From positions 21,283,248 through 21,347,247 of the forward strand of contig NC_051433.1 in the NCBI RefSeq assembly GCF_001649575.2: 64,000 bases of DNA. The letters run 5' to 3'. Made by a program: the position numbers and the translations under genes. Under the pieces are notes generated by a model, which saw only the letters and a list, made by a program, of their open reading frames with translations, had not been told where the DNA came from and made no database searches. Below are positions 1-12,354 of the stretch, one piece after another. Source of the stretch: Kryptolebias marmoratus. Taxonomy: Eukaryota > Chordata > Actinopteri > Cyprinodontiformes > Rivulidae. Numbering within the stretch: the first letter of the stretch is position 1; each line of letters opens with the position of its first letter.

Positions 1-187
1 GGTAATGAATACTTTTTTCATTGCAGTTTTATTTTATCTTAGTTAAATTTGTTCTGTTGAATTGAATTTACAGTAAGACTTTTCACAATGCTGAACAATG
101 GAGGGAAAAACAAAAAAAAATCTATAACTGATATCCAAAGTCCTTAAAAACAGCTGAATATTTTCTAACTATTAAAGCAATACTTGA
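1..187. other. AT-rich flank, nothing recognised
   Basis: Short AT-rich sequence with an A run near 110-120. No open frame or repeat is recognised. Confidence 0.4.
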
Positions 188-530
188 GATCTTTTGAAGT
201 GGGTTTCTGTGAAAAGATTATGAACAATCTACAACAATAATATTTTACCTGTTGCACGTTAAATAACTTCAGTTAAGAAAAAAAAAAATTTCTGATCAGA
301 TTGATAGGCTAATGGCAAGGCCAAGACCAAAGTGAATTCCTGCCATCTTAAAACAACTTCAGTTTCAAAAGATTCAGTGCAGTTGATGCAAATACTGTTT
401 TATATACCTTTACAACCATGATCAATTTTGTATTGTGGCAGAAATATTGTTAAATTTCTGCTGCAAGTGCCCCAGGTTGCCCTCAGAAGTGTTACAGCTA
501 GCTGATATGTCTGCTTTTGTGCTTGAAAAT
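188..530 (+). mobile_element. Half copy of an inverted-arm repeat (family B)
   Basis: Starts GATCTTTTGAAGTGGG and continues with TTATGAACAAT and ATATTTTACCTG, the arm shared with copies at 36.0, 53.2, 57.7 and 61.7 kb. A later part of the arm is seen as CTGATCAGATTGATAGGCTA and then CCAAGACCAAAGTG. At about 455-515 the central block appears in inverse orientation (RC of CTAGCTGTAACACTTCTG). The right arm is missing or too decayed to see. Probably a non-autonomous DNA element. Confidence 0.6.
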
Positions 531-3500
531 AACAATACTATAACTAACTGAACATACTGAACAATTTAAAACAGAATTTCCTATCTGCCCTTATCTTAAA
601 AATGAAAGAATCACATTGTTTTGTTGTATAAAGAGTTTTAACTGATAAAAGCCAGATTCCTTAGCTCCCTTTAGTTTGACCATTTTGTAGCAATGTGAGA
701 AACATCCACCACCTTTCAGCTGTTGAAAGGTAGAACGTGCTCTGTGACGAATTAGCTGAGATGAACTGCAAGAACCCAAGGACACTTTGTAAATAATTGA
801 TTTAAAAAAGAAACATCAGATGTGGGCATTCCAAAACTACGAGCATCAGTGTCAGCGGGTGATGTATGGAAACCCAGTTAAGAGCCCATTTTCCTCCCGT
901 TCCACTGGGAGGGGAGAGGCCGCAGTAAATAAGCACTATAATGCCAGAGGGAAACAGGAAAAGAATGGAGAGAATTAAAGAGAAGAAAATCCTCCTTTTT
1001 TTCTTTCCTTTCTCTTTTTTCTACTTCCTGCTTACAATACCTCATGTATTCATCCTCTCCTGCTAACTTCTCGCGCCCTGCCATCGTTCCGCTATATATC
1101 TCAATTTCTTTTGCTTTCTCCTCCCCTCAATCCTGCTTCTTTCATTTCTGCATGCCTCATGGATGATAGCTGAAAGGAGGGCAGAATTGGATGCCTCCCT
1201 CGCAGAGCTTTCCTTTGAGACTTGTAGGAGATTGTGTTTTGCTGGAGTGAGTTGTTACAGCTCACTGGCTCGCCGTCAACCAAAGCATCAGCTGTCAGTC
1301 ATGCCCAGCCACAGGTATAGGCCTTAAGAGTGTAAAATACTTAGGGCAACAAAAATGCTTGTATCATCATTCAGCATATACACTTGTGGTTTAACATGAT
1401 AAATTCTATTTCTTATTCAGAGGAGATTCTTGTTTCATAGACCTTACTCTGTGCATTTTATAAATGTACCGAGCTCACATATTTTTTTGTGCTCCATACA
1501 TCAAATCTGAATGGAACTGAATTTAATAAAATGATGTAGAAACATGTTTCTGCATGCTCCTCAAGGCTATGCTCAGTTCCCATATTTAATTGCAGTTATT
1601 TAGATTCTGTGAGTCATCCAACAGATGTGTGCGCTATAATGATGCTCTTGGAATTGGCTGTGTAATTCCACCTTTCAATAAGGTCCTGGAAGGTCCTTTT
1701 TCATTTTGTTTTCAACTCCAGGTTTACTCCTTTGTGGGTGGAGTGCTGGGTGTTTGGCATTCATTGGCTTTTCATGCAACTTCACCACCACTTCTGACAG
1801 ATTATAATAGTCATCTGAGAGAAAACACCAAAGAACTGTGTGTTGTAGTCGAGAAATGAGGTTACTTCGGTTCCTTCATATCACCTCGATCTACTGAGTC
1901 ACAAGCACAGGTAACAGCTGTGGTTTCAGACAACTCTGTTGTCATTCGCTCATCTTTTCTGCACCAGCTCTCTGCAGCAGAGGGTTTATTCCCTTACCCC
2001 AGGTAGAAAACACCCCCCTTTCTTATCTCCCCCTCTTTCTGCTCCTCAAGAAGTGATGGACAGGGCTGCTGGAGCTGCTGTTGAAGGCAGCCAAGACAGG
2101 TCAAAGGTGACTGGGTGGAATAATCCATTTATGAAAGACTGTTCTTCTGCTGAAGTAAAGCTGGTGTAAGGAAGGTCAGCATGTAGGCTCTGCCCTTCCT
2201 CAGCATCAGCCAAAGCTTGTTCTCCTCTATTCGCTCCTTTACCCCATGGAGGCACACTGCTGGCTTATCGCTCCACAGTTGGCAAGAATGTAGGAATTCA
2301 GCGGAGAAGAGAAAGCAGATGAAAGTTTGAATAAGGTTTCAGAATTAATGCCTTCCTTTGCTTTATCTTTGAGCTTCTCTCTGTTCCCTATCTCTCGTTT
2401 CTCTCTGTTCCTGTTACTTTTATTTCAATCTGTTCTTTCACACATTTGACCAAATCCACAGGTTAAAATCACCTGCCTGAAGTGATGTTTGCACTGTAGA
2501 TGACCTTTTGTCCAGGCTGGTTCTGCTTTGCTATTGCGTACAAATGAAAACATTAACAGTGCTGACAAAATTTTCCACAGATGCTGCAATTTGTCCACTA
2601 CTCATATCAGTTTTAGTTCTGTTCCTACATAAAAAAACAAACAAACAAAAAAAAATGGAGTCCTAACATGACATATGCTTTCATCAATTTACTAGCTGGC
2701 AAATATAATCGGATGGAGCAATATCCAAAGAGCAACACAAATATGGTTATCTAGTTACTTTTAAAATAATGTCAAAGAATCAGTACTGATCATTTTGCAT
2801 TGTTTGATATAAAACATGTACTGTCACAATAGCTTATTCTATGAATGCAAATTTAAGCCCGCTGCTGTGACATCAATTAGGTCTGTAATGTCTTAGTGAT
2901 TAGTTACTCTGTGCAGCAGCTGGATTTGTAGAAAATTCATGAGATAACAACCATAAAACAATCCTTCCCCTCTTGTCAAGTTTAAGCTATCTGTGGCCAC
3001 ACTTTAAACATTAAGACCTATCAGGGTTCTACCAGTAGCTATAAGCATATTTTGACTATTATACTATTACAAATGGGACCTCATTAACATGTAACATTTG
3101 ATGTATCAGAATAACATTTTTTTGATCATTACTTTGACAAACAGATGATTCATCCCGTCATAAGTATTTTTCAAAAGTCCAGTCTCTTTTACAAACAATG
3201 TGCCTGTTTGTCTTTTGAGTAAACCATCTGGGATAATGGGATAACTGAGTAGTATTTAGGATGGGGATTGGAATTAATCTGTCTTCACATTTCTGCTTTA
3301 GGACGAAACAGTTGGGGACTTGCTAAGGGTAAGTGAAAGATAGAGATCTCACCAAGACCCACAAATAGTCAAGGTCTTGTTTCTTTTTACTGTTCTTATT
3401 TGCATAATATTATATAGTGATATGACACCAAGCAGTTGTTGAATGAGTAAAAACTTGTGATGGAAAGTAGGATCCAAATACAGGGACGTGGGAGATAACA

Positions 3501-4224
3501 GACAGGCAGACAGGTAGTGAAACAACTGGTAATGTTCATAAACAAAACGGGCGCTGCTACGGTGGGAATAAAAGAAATCAAGGAACAACTCAAAGCTTGA
3601 CTTGACATCAACCCACAATGATCTGGTGTGAAATAAACAAAAAGCAGGTGTAGAGCAAATTCAACACAAGTAGAACATGTGATGGTTACCAAATTAGGAC
3701 CAGATAAAGGGGGAGAGCAGAAAATAAGACCAAAGAAGCACATTAAGAACAAAATCAAAATGTGCCATGTCAAAACCGTTGTAGAGATGAGGTGTAGATG
3801 TGAAATTAGAATGGGCAATGCATCTGTCTTAGCTTCAGGACTCCCCATCTCTGGCATTAGTGTGTGTTGAATGACTGAAAAGAACCCCAAAAACTCCAGA
3901 GTTTGCCACAGTAATGAAGTTCTAAAAGTTAGTCCTTTGGGCAACAGAAAATTCCTCGGAGTACTTTCAAATTTTCTAATCCCAAACTCCCTGAAAACAG
4001 TACTCTTTCTGAAAGCGCCACTATAAATAAATAATAAACACCACAGCTGCTTCTTTTTATTAAGGGAGTATACTTAATTCGAGTTTATTAAAGTTTTACT
4101 AATCGTGCTAACTCTCGGGTGAAGGTGCAGAAAAATAAAATAAAAAAATACTTATCAAAAAGTTAAAAACTACAAGAATACATCCTCACTCTGTGACGAC
4201 ATTCAGTTTGTTTAATTCATTTAT
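531..4224. other. Upstream flank, no gene recognised
   Basis: Several short open frames are present. The longest is on the minus strand at 3396-3944 (182 codons): hydrophobic and cysteine-rich, in AT-rich DNA, without domain, signal pattern or splice context, so I do not call it a gene. There is a small AAAC-rich low-complexity stretch at 2631-2655. Pyrimidine-rich sequence at 1970-2060 and 2370-2420 has no clear role. Confidence 0.4.
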
Positions 4225-4345
4225 CCGGTTGGAATTAAATTCTATTTTTCCAAATTGAGGTTGTTCAAAGAGCTGTCTGCAACAGATGAGATAGTGAGTC
4301 TTCAAAACTTTTCGACAAAAGACCTGAACAATTGCTTTAAGAAAC
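4225..4345 (-). mobile_element. Arm fragment of family B
   Basis: TTTTTCCAAATTGAGGTTG, then TTCAAAGAGCTGTCTGCAAC and an ATGAGATA step, match the reverse complement of the family B arm (compare 53935-54000). It stands alone here. Its partner could only be the half copy at 188-530, 3.7 kb away, which is too far to call one element. Confidence 0.6.
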
Positions 4346-6730
4346 ACCCAACCTGTGCCTGAAATGACTCTTGTGTTAGTTGTATTGTGTATTTAGAGTC
4401 CAAGCCTTCAGTCTTTTTGTTTCTTTCCATCAGCTATGTGCTAAAGATGAATGTAGCACCAACAGTGGAAACATGTAGACCAATTTTAAGCACCTGAGCA
4501 TTAGCTCAGCCTGTTTTCCTAAGCAGGGCATTAAAGAAGATCCTGGAATTTATGAAATACATCAAGAGCAACAAAATTAGTCGGACACAAAACAGACAGG
4601 AAGTTTGAGAATGTTACATTAAACTTATTTGAACAACTACTGTCCATTTTATTTTGTAAACAGTGGTTTCATTCTGGGTGTTACTTGTTTGAATAACTAT
4701 GCAATCAAGTAAAGACCATTTTTAGTACTGATATTTGAGACCAAGCAGTTCTAACAAAACAAGCGTCAGAACAAAAGATGTTTCTGTCTTTCTGGTCAAT
4801 GCTTGCTTTGTTTAATAGGCTGTGTCTCACACAGGTGCAAAGCTGGTCCAATATTTTTGTTTTGTTCTCTTGCATATCTCTTTTTTGACCTTTTATGTTG
4901 GTTGTCTTTTTATATTAATTTTGTTGAACTGTACCTGGATTCACCTCCCTGAACTGTGAGACTACACATTTTTTCCCGTCTCTTAGTCAGCTTTTATATA
5001 ACCCCTTGTAAGTTTCATTAGAGGCTTTTGTTCACACCTCCTCCCTCGGTGTCTGCATTCAGCCTTCACCTCCTCACTAGAACTGACAACTTACAACCTG
5101 TCCTGAATGAAACATCAGAAAAATCATAGTTAGCAACTAAATGGAGAACACAGAGACACTCTTAGCTGGAAACAATGTTAAAAAAAACAAGTCCTTGAAG
5201 TTCATGTTTCTGTTGTTCCATGTCTGCTAAAAATGACAGCTGGTTCATGACTATGTCAGCTGTTCTCACCCTGTCGATAGTTTATTTCAATGCTTGTACA
5301 AGAAGCTTTCAATCTGAGATAATGCTGATTTATAAATGACCACTGGTAGTATAAAACTATAAGTTTTTAAAGTATTAATGATTTAAACAAGCAAAATCAC
5401 TTAGAATCTGTTTGTCCCCTCAGATCTAAGGGTAAAGAGTAAAATTTGTGTTTGTGAACGATCATATCACGACTTGAACTTATTCTGTATTAAATGAACC
5501 ACTTGCTTTTTGTTTGTTTTTACTGAGATTTGTCTTCTGCAGGTAAGACAATGACTCCTCACAGAAACTTGCCAGAAACCCACTTTGAAAAATAGTGAGA
5601 GTAGCCGTCCTTTTCTAAGAGCAATGAGTAATTACATATTGCTACCTTTCCAATTTGGCAGCAGTTTTAGTCTTTCTGCTCTCATCGGCATCATTCTTAG
5701 TTTTTACGACATGTCTCTCTTCCAGTGAGTCTCCTGTTTCATCAGTCTAATAGTAGAGTATTGAGCAAAGAATTTCCAAAGGTGGTCTCCTCAGGCCACA
5801 ACCCAACCCCTCTGTCCCTGGTCCAATTACAGCAAGAAGGAGAGGACATTTTTATTGGTCTGCGAGGGCACATTTTCATGGCCGCCATAGTCTCCAGGAA
5901 GAGAGTCATCTAGTGCTCAATTACTCCTCCATCCTGAACTCACCGGAGACAGAAAATGTCACCTGCTGAGACCCAACGAGTCCCAGCGCACTTCCAGCCC
6001 ACAATGTCTGACCCACTTCAAACACAAAAATCTTACAACTTATTTCCACCACTGCCTACAATGTAGGACTGAGTATGTGCTCGTTAGTATTCCCCAGATG
6101 TTTTGGTATAGAAGACTAGCTTGGAATTTAATGCCAGACTTTTCTATACAGATTATCATTGAAGAGTATAAAGTTATTTCAACAAGTTTGAATGCAACAA
6201 TTCATGTTGTGAGAAAGGATTTTAAAGTCACAACAAATGGGTGACTTAATGGTTGTCAAGCTGGATATCTCTGCTTTACGATTATTGTTGTTTCATGTAG
6301 AAAAACATACAGAAAATATTAAATTAATCCGAGACTGATATATTTTGTTGAACTATGAGGGTATGCCAAAAAATGTTTGGATGTAGTTGTAGTTCTGGGG
6401 AAAAAGAACAATATTGAGGCATTTCCTGAACTGAGATACTAACTTGCAGTTACATTTTGACATTTTTGTTGATTGCATCAGTCTAGAAATCTCAGGAATG
6501 ATGGCTTCTCTAAAGTTTCTCAACTAAAAATTTGATTTATTTTAAAGTGTTTTAGAAAGGTAAAGAGTGTAATTAATAAAAACAAATAAAGACTGGCTTT
6601 TAGTAAAAATCAACCAGCTAATGGTTATCAATACAATGTTGCATACAAGAAATAAAGTCTATATTTTAGTGTACATTTTGGCTACCAAATGTTATAATAA
6701 TAAAGTAAAGAAAGTACACAACTAACTGAG
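4346..6730. other. Upstream flank, no gene recognised
   Basis: AT-rich sequence with no recognisable exon, RNA gene or repeat. A 62-codon open frame at 5725-5913 (+) has no features of a real gene. The part at 5690-6060 is somewhat more G+C-rich than its neighbours. Confidence 0.4.
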
Positions 6731-7240
6731 TTAAGATCTTGTGTTGAGAAATGATAGTTTTCATAGTTTTTGTGATATCTTGAAAATAACATTATGTTGC
6801 AATGTCACACAATGTTTTAGCACTCAGAGTGTGTGTTGTCTAATAAGTTTCAGACTCAGGGATTACTTCCTGAACGTTTCAATAAAATCCGCCCAGTGGT
6901 CCATTTGATATAGTATTTTGCTAACGAACAGACAAAGTTGACTTCAACAGTTACTGGCAAAGTTTTAAGCAAAGAATTCGCATAATCTGTTAGCACTCAG
7001 AGTTTCTGTTGTGGATGACTCTCAGCTGCTACCACACCCGATTTGGAAAATTGATTGAGTTATAGCAATTATTTTTGTTTACTAACGTTGCTTAGCTGGG
7101 GCATCCATGTTGAATCGGGTTGATTCCTAAAGTTAATCAGTTGTAGTTTTAAATTCAGTGATTATGTCTTAAGAAATTCATTATAATTAGTCTAATGGGT
7201 TGTGAGATATTTTGGTTAAAAAACAAACATAAAATAGAGC
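6731..7240 (+). repeat. Interspersed repeat family A, two rearranged units
   Basis: Begins CTTGTGTTGAGAAATGATAG. It carries the family words AGCACTCAGAG (twice, near 6820 and 6993), GATTACTTCCTGAACGTTTC, CCGCCCAGTGG, ATTTTGCTAAC, GCATCCATGTTGAAT and AAAGTTAATCAG. The same words in the same order recur at 9875-10235 and 10985-11700. The doubled AGCACTCAGAG shows two tandem units with internal deletions. I know similar sequence as a dispersed fish repeat but cannot name its class. Confidence 0.75.
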
Positions 7241-8030
7241 AAGAACATTATTACCTGAAAGGCAAGCAATAATGACCATTTCCAACCTTGTGTCTGAACA
7301 ACACATTAGTGAAAACAGGTTTCTTTACCATTTAGTTTTAAAGTGTCAAATTAAAAAAAAAGGGAAAAACGCATTTTTGAAAATGTAAAAAGTAATAATG
7401 AAATCAATGAAAATTAAAAATAAAAGTGGCCCTAATAAAGCCTGTTGATGTAAACAGTTATTTGATGTATTTATTTAATTACTTTTAGGATTAAACTTTT
7501 GGGGAAATTAGCAACTTATATATGCAAGGACTTCAGTAAAAATTAGAAGCAGTTTTGGAAGTATTAGGTAGCAAAACAGTGCCTTATGTGCTTAAAAGGC
7601 TTGAGCCTAAAATTTGCTCTTAAAAAATTACTACTGTTTTTTTATTTCTAAGGAGAGCTAAACAATAAATCTGATTTTTTTTTAAAGTTGCACAGTAGAA
7701 ACAGATGAGCGAGCATCAATGGGACAGACCTACAGGACAGCAAATAAACAGCAGCAGAGTTTTCATGTAATATTTGCCAAAACAACAACATCCAAACCTA
7801 AAAGGAAGGAGTGAAGTACAAGCATGTTGACTTGTAAAGACTTGGTGGATGTCCTGTGACTAAAATACATAAATAAAGCAATACTACAGGTGAAAAATGT
7901 TGGATAATTAAAAAGTTTTAGATCTTCCCATCTAAGGAAGATGTTTTTTTAACTTGCAACAACAGGACAAATTATAAAACTTGTGAACACGGTGGACCTT
8001 TAACAGATACAATAAAATTTAGTGTAAGAT
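7241..8030. other. AT-rich flank between repeats
   Basis: No gene or clear repeat. Contains A- and T-rich runs near 7350 and 7675 and ordinary AT-rich sequence up to the left target duplication of the solo LTR. Confidence 0.4.
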
Positions 8031-8035
8031 ATATT

Positions 8036-8718
8036 TGTGGTGATCTGTGAATTTCTGCACTTCCTGGTGGGTGTGGCCGGCTCCTCCTGCTGGTAGAGTT
8101 GGGCCTCTCCTCTGCACACCTGAAGGAGATGAGGCATCAGATGAGCTGATGTATTTAAGGCTGTGTTGGAAACCAGATCAGCGCTGGAGCATTGCTTACC
8201 GTGTGGTAAAGTGTCCGAGCCAGCTCAAGTAATCTGTTTGTTAACCAAGAAATTTACTTACCTGTTTTTCTTGTGTACTCGTCTTCCTCAGTGAGTTTCC
8301 TGCCTGCCTGAGAATCCAGTCTGGTCCTGGTTCCTTTGTTAAAGGCCAGCCTTGAAGATTGCTCACTGATGTCCTCCTGTCTCCTTCATCTACAGTCAAC
8401 TCTGGAAAGCTCAAACTGCCTGGTGTTATCTACTGGACTCAAATACAAGAAGGTTTTCACCTGGAAAATAATCACAGATCCCACATCCGATGCAGAACCT
8501 CTCCTGACAATCAGTAAGCCTCAAATCGGTTGTTTAGTTTTTGCTCGTCTCCCGTCTCGTTATTTTTCTTACAGTTTCTTCTTCAGTGTTTTCAGATCTC
8601 GATCCCATTCCGTCTATTCCCTTGTTCACTGTAAATAAAACCACTTACCTGATATCTGCCTCCTGTAGTCTGTCTACCACCAAGCTGTTGCGCTCTTCGA
8701 CATCTCAGAATCCTGACA
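8036..8718 (+). mobile_element. Solo LTR of a Gypsy-type retrotransposon
   Basis: The 683-bp unit starts TGTGG and ends CTGACA (TG...CA ends) and is flanked on both sides by the 5-bp direct repeat ATATT (8031-8035 and 8719-8723), as expected for LTR element integration. Inside are a TATA-like TATTTAA at 8152-8158 and an AATAAA signal at 8634-8639, in the U3-R-U5 order for + strand transcription. No primer binding site, polypurine tract before a second LTR, or gag-pol frame adjoins it, so it is a solo LTR left by recombination. Gypsy is favoured over other LTR classes by the 5-bp duplication, but this is not proven. Open frames within it (8047-8735) are not genes. Confidence 0.8.
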
Positions 8719-8723
8719 ATATT

Positions 8724-9874
8724 ATACAAAAATAATCAGGGGGGGAGATTGCAGGGTCCAAAGAATATATAATGCCCAAATGGTTTAAGTGTAATTCAGT
8801 GATGGTGTTGATGTATTTCAGAGATGTTTGTCTAAGAAGTGGGGTGAACCAGACAATTTTGAAAGTTTAGGCAGAGCTTGTGAAACATGAATCAAGAGCC
8901 AGTTTAATGAGTGGGTCCCATACTAAATCAATTATCAGAGGTAATATAATAGCTTTTCAGTAAGAGGTAAACGAAGAGGATAAAAAAAAATATCAGCACA
9001 CATTCTTAACCACCAAACCACAGCGTGTAAAATATCATGTTCAGTCCTGTAAACAACATTAGCAGCCGTTCTCCCAGCAGCAGGATAAACAGGGTCCAGA
9101 AGTTTATGAGCTGAGGAAGATACGGATCTGTGAATCACTGCAGGTTGAGGCTGGCATGAAAACGTTCTGGAGAAAATGGCCACATTCTCTGCAAAGAAGA
9201 GGTGATTTAATTTCTGTGGAAACATTTGTGTTCAAGATTACCTTTTTTGCAAAAAATAATAAAACAATTGTTAGCTGGATCGCTGGCTCTGGAAAACAGT
9301 GTAATTAGTAACAAATCAGAGAACAGTTCGCTATTAGAGATAACCACAACAGGTTTCTGGAGACAACAGTGAATATTAATAAAAGTTGAACCTTATGTAA
9401 AGCCTTTATTTACACAAAAAGCTTGAGGAACAGCATATTAGATTGTTTAGTATATTATGTAGTCTTAGTAGAAAGTAGTTCATTGTGTGATTAAGTATCA
9501 TAGGTTTTAAAACATATGTACATTACATTTCTTTTTTTATCTACACCTTATATAATTTTATGAACAAACTAAGTGACTGCAGTTAAAGTGTTATGAGCGG
9601 CCCTTAGATTAGACTGAAATAAACCCAGGGTGAAAACGATTGAAGAAAAGTGAGTGGGTCATTTGCTGAAGATCCCAGAATCTTTGCCAAGACTGGCAGG
9701 TTTGAAATGGGTCTGCAGTTATAAAGATGGCCCTCACCACCTCCCTTTTTGTTGGGTTGCAACTTGAGCTTTTACCCCTAAATTCTCAGAGCTAAAAAAT
9801 GAGAAATGAGGTGATTAAATAAATGAGAAGCCTAGAATTCCTTGAAGGAATGCATTTCACATGCCAGAGTTTGA
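8724..9874. other. Upstream flank, no gene recognised
   Basis: Unique AT-rich sequence. A 96-codon minus open frame at 8935-9225 shows no domain. A seven-G run follows the LTR duplication at 8740. Confidence 0.4.
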
Positions 9875-10235
9875 AACTAAGCTCATCATGTGTTGAGAAA
9901 TAATGGAGTTGTTGCCATTTTGGTCAAATCTTGAAAAAAATCTCATTGGCAATTTCATGCAATACCATGAGATACTCAGATTATGTGTTAGGAATGACTC
10001 TCAACTACAACCACACCATATTTTATCACTATATCTGTAAAACTGACTGAGTTTAAACCAATTTTGTGTTGGCTAATATTAGTTAGCTGTGACAGCCATC
10101 TTTAATTGGGTTAATTCCAAAAGTTAATCAATGGCAGAGGAACCTTCAGTGAATACTTTCTGAACATGTCATGAAAATCGCTAAGTGGTTTACGAGATGT
10201 TTTGGTACCAGATAGACACATGAACACAAACAATT
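9875..10235 (+). repeat. Interspersed repeat family A, near-complete unit
   Basis: Contains GTGTTGAGAAATAATGGAG, TTTTGGTCAAATCTTGAAAA, GACTCTCAACTACAACCACA, GTTAGCTGTGACAGCCATCT, AAAAGTTAATCA, GAATACTTTCTGAACATGTC and GTGGTTTACGAGATGTTTTG, in family order. This is the best unit for defining the ~350-bp consensus. Confidence 0.75.
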
Positions 10236-10984
10236 AAGGAAAAAGATTATCCTCCTCCTTCACCTTTCCCAGCGCACCTGAGAAACTGCAGTGCACAAGA
10301 AACTTCCTTCCAGGGCACATAAAAGGAGAAGAGATACATAAACATTTTCTTTGTTGGACACAACAACTTTTTTTTATCTTTGTTACTTATCAGAAACAGT
10401 AATGCTGATGAATGAAAAACACTCCAATTTTTGCTAAATAAAAGGTGTCAATGACTAACTCACTTAAATTTGCCTCTTGATGAAAATGAGAAAGTAATAC
10501 AGAAAAAGTGACGGCAAATTTAATTTACCCTTACGGCCATGAAAAAAAGGCACATTATTTCAATGGAGCCATGTTTCAATTCATTTGAGAGTTCAACCTA
10601 ATGTGCAACAGTCTTTTTTTCTAACAGGATCCATTGACAGAAGAAAAAAGCTGAAATTCATAACTGAAACTTTTATATGACATTTGCAAACCTAATAACC
10701 TTCCACTTTAAATCCACACATTGCCTGTGAGCATGAGCAGAAAAAAGGATGTGCAGAAAGAATGAGATTAATGTTTACCATAGATCAAGTTATTTTATTT
10801 CATTAATCAACTTCTTTCATTCACCATCCACCAGTGAGCCAAAGCTCTGCTGTATAATTAATCCAAATAATTGTTTCCTGCTTACCTTACTTTTTCTTAT
10901 TCTTTGCTTTTTTTTTCTGCACCTCACCTGGCACTTCTTAAAAGGAAGGTATATCACCTGCTGGCTTTCATGCCCAAGCTTTAG
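10236..10984. other. Unique spacer between family A copies
   Basis: AT-rich with no gene. A short C-rich pocket lies near 10250-10300 and a T run near 10905. The 87-codon frame at 10749-11012 runs into the next repeat and is not a gene. Confidence 0.35.
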
Positions 10985-11295
10985 TCTAAAATCTTATGTT
11001 GAGAAATGGTAGCATTTTGGTCAAACCTTGAAAAGAACATTATGCTCAGTCTCCTGTAAACTGTCTCTCAGCTACTTCCAAACCAAATTTAAGCTCAATA
11101 TATGTGAAATACACTCAGGAATAGACATTTTTGTCTAAAGTTGCTCCGGTAGTGGCCATCTTGAATTGTGTTGACTCTAAAAGGTAATCAGTGGTAGATA
11201 TATAGCCAATAATTACTTTCTGAGAGTTACATTGAAACCCGCCAGTGGTTCGTAAAATACTTTACTAACAGACAAACAGAGTTGTCTCCAATATT
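10985..11295 (+). repeat. Interspersed repeat family A unit
   Basis: Starts with CTTATGTTGAGAAATGGTAG. It has TTTTGGTCAAACCTTGAAAA, CTCTCAGCTACTTCCAAACC, GTGGCCATCTTGAATTGTGT, AAGGTAATCAGTGGTAGA and AACAGACAAACAGAGTTG. The next unit follows directly, making a tandem pair. Confidence 0.75.
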
Positions 11296-11700
11296 TAATG
11301 CGATTGTTTGAAGATGTTGCACAATGTGCTGTGCTCAAAGTATGCACTGGGAACAATGCATACTTTAACATCAGATTGAAGCTGAATGTCTGTAGAATTG
11401 GCTGAATATTAGCCATTTTTATGTTTGCTAAGACTACTTTGCTGTGACAGCCATGTTGAATCTGGTTAACTCCAAAAACGTAATCAGCTGTAGAGATCAA
11501 CGATTACTTTCTGGAAGTTTCATTAGGTCATGTCAAGTCAAATTTATTTCTATAGCACATTTCAGCAACAAGGTGGTTCAAAGTGCTTTATAGCATGAAA
11601 ACACAAAAAATACAGAGCAGAGATTACATTCTGTTGAGTGATTTAAGAGATATTTTGCTAACACTACTGACAAACTAACACAAAGACATAGACGTTAAAC
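11296..11700 (+). repeat. Family A unit interrupted by a LINE 3' end
   Basis: The left part carries CTGTGACAGCCATGTTGAAT, AAAAACGTAATCAGCTGTAG and GATTACTTTCTGGAAGTTTC. The right part resumes at about 11635 with GTTGAGTGATTTAAGAGAT, ATTTTGCTAACA and GACAAACTAACA. The unrelated ~110 bp between them is the LINE tail at 11526-11635, so the repeat predates that insertion. Confidence 0.7.
11526..11635 (-). mobile_element. LINE (L2/CR1-like) 3' end nested in family A
   Basis: Read on the minus strand it gives CAAAGCACTTTGAACC-like sequence, CACCTTGTTGCTGAAATGTG, CTATAGAAATAAATTTGACT and a TTGAC-type tail. This is the usual 3' terminus of fish L2/Maui-like LINEs or SINEs using that tail. The same terminus occurs in the other orientation at 62352-62410. 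Only the 3' end is present, as with 5'-truncated retrotransposition. Confidence 0.65.
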
Positions 11701-11999
11701 TTATATCAGTTCACCTTCAGTTGCAGATGATAATAACTCTGGAGAAAAAGCTGCATCCGACAAAGAAATCATTTGTTTGCTCCAATTAAACAAAATATTC
11801 CGGAAAGCAGAGGAGTTTTGGGGGGACAGAGGGTAGGGAGGATCAGTTTTAGTTAGTACTTTTCTGGTTTAGGCACACTGAATCTCATTGGCGGCACTTG
11901 AAGGAAGATTTTTATTAGCCAGAAGGAGAAACAGAGAGAAGGAGACCAAGAATGACAGCATGAGAAAGAAAGATGGAGAGCGAAAGCGAGGTATTGGCA
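11701..11999. other. Upstream flank, nothing recognised
   Basis: Unique sequence with a purine-rich run at about 11910-11990. No frame or repeat stands out. Confidence 0.35.
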
Positions 12000-12260
12000 A
12001 ACACCACTGTTTAACAGGGCTGCTCAGATCCAAACACAGAGTTGGCCAGTGATTGGTCGGTCGCAGTTAGGTCTTGGCACGGGCTGCTGCGACAGCTGCT
12101 TGGAAATGATGGAAGCCCCCGAGAAGGGAGAGCGCGACAACAATCCAGAATTACTGTGAAATTCTGTTGTCCCAGTCCATTTTCCCAACACAGCTCAGAA
12201 CGATGCTGACTGAGAAACAAGAGACTGCAACAAATCGGCAGAAGGAAATAAAGCAAATTC
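12000..12260. promoter_or_regulatory. Compact unique island, possible regulatory DNA
   Basis: G+C- and CpG-richer than its flanks, with an inverted CCAAT box (GATTGGTCGG, near 12052) and no repeat similarity. It lies about 2 kb before the proposed tafa1 promoter. The call rests on composition and position only; the 81-codon minus frame here has no domain. Confidence 0.25.
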
Positions 12261-12354
12261 AGATGGGGAGGGCTGTTTTTGGTGCTGCATATTGCTAAAT
12301 GAACATGTAATATTTTGATGCTTTCAATCTTAAGTTCTCCTCCGAGGCTTGTTT

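Noticed and set aside
3396..3944. 182-codon minus-strand open frame
   Set aside because: Hydrophobic and cysteine-rich translation of AT-rich DNA with no domain, splice context or promoter; an overlapping minus frame is also open.
8047..8735. Overlapping short frames near 8 kb as genes
   Set aside because: They fall inside the solo LTR.
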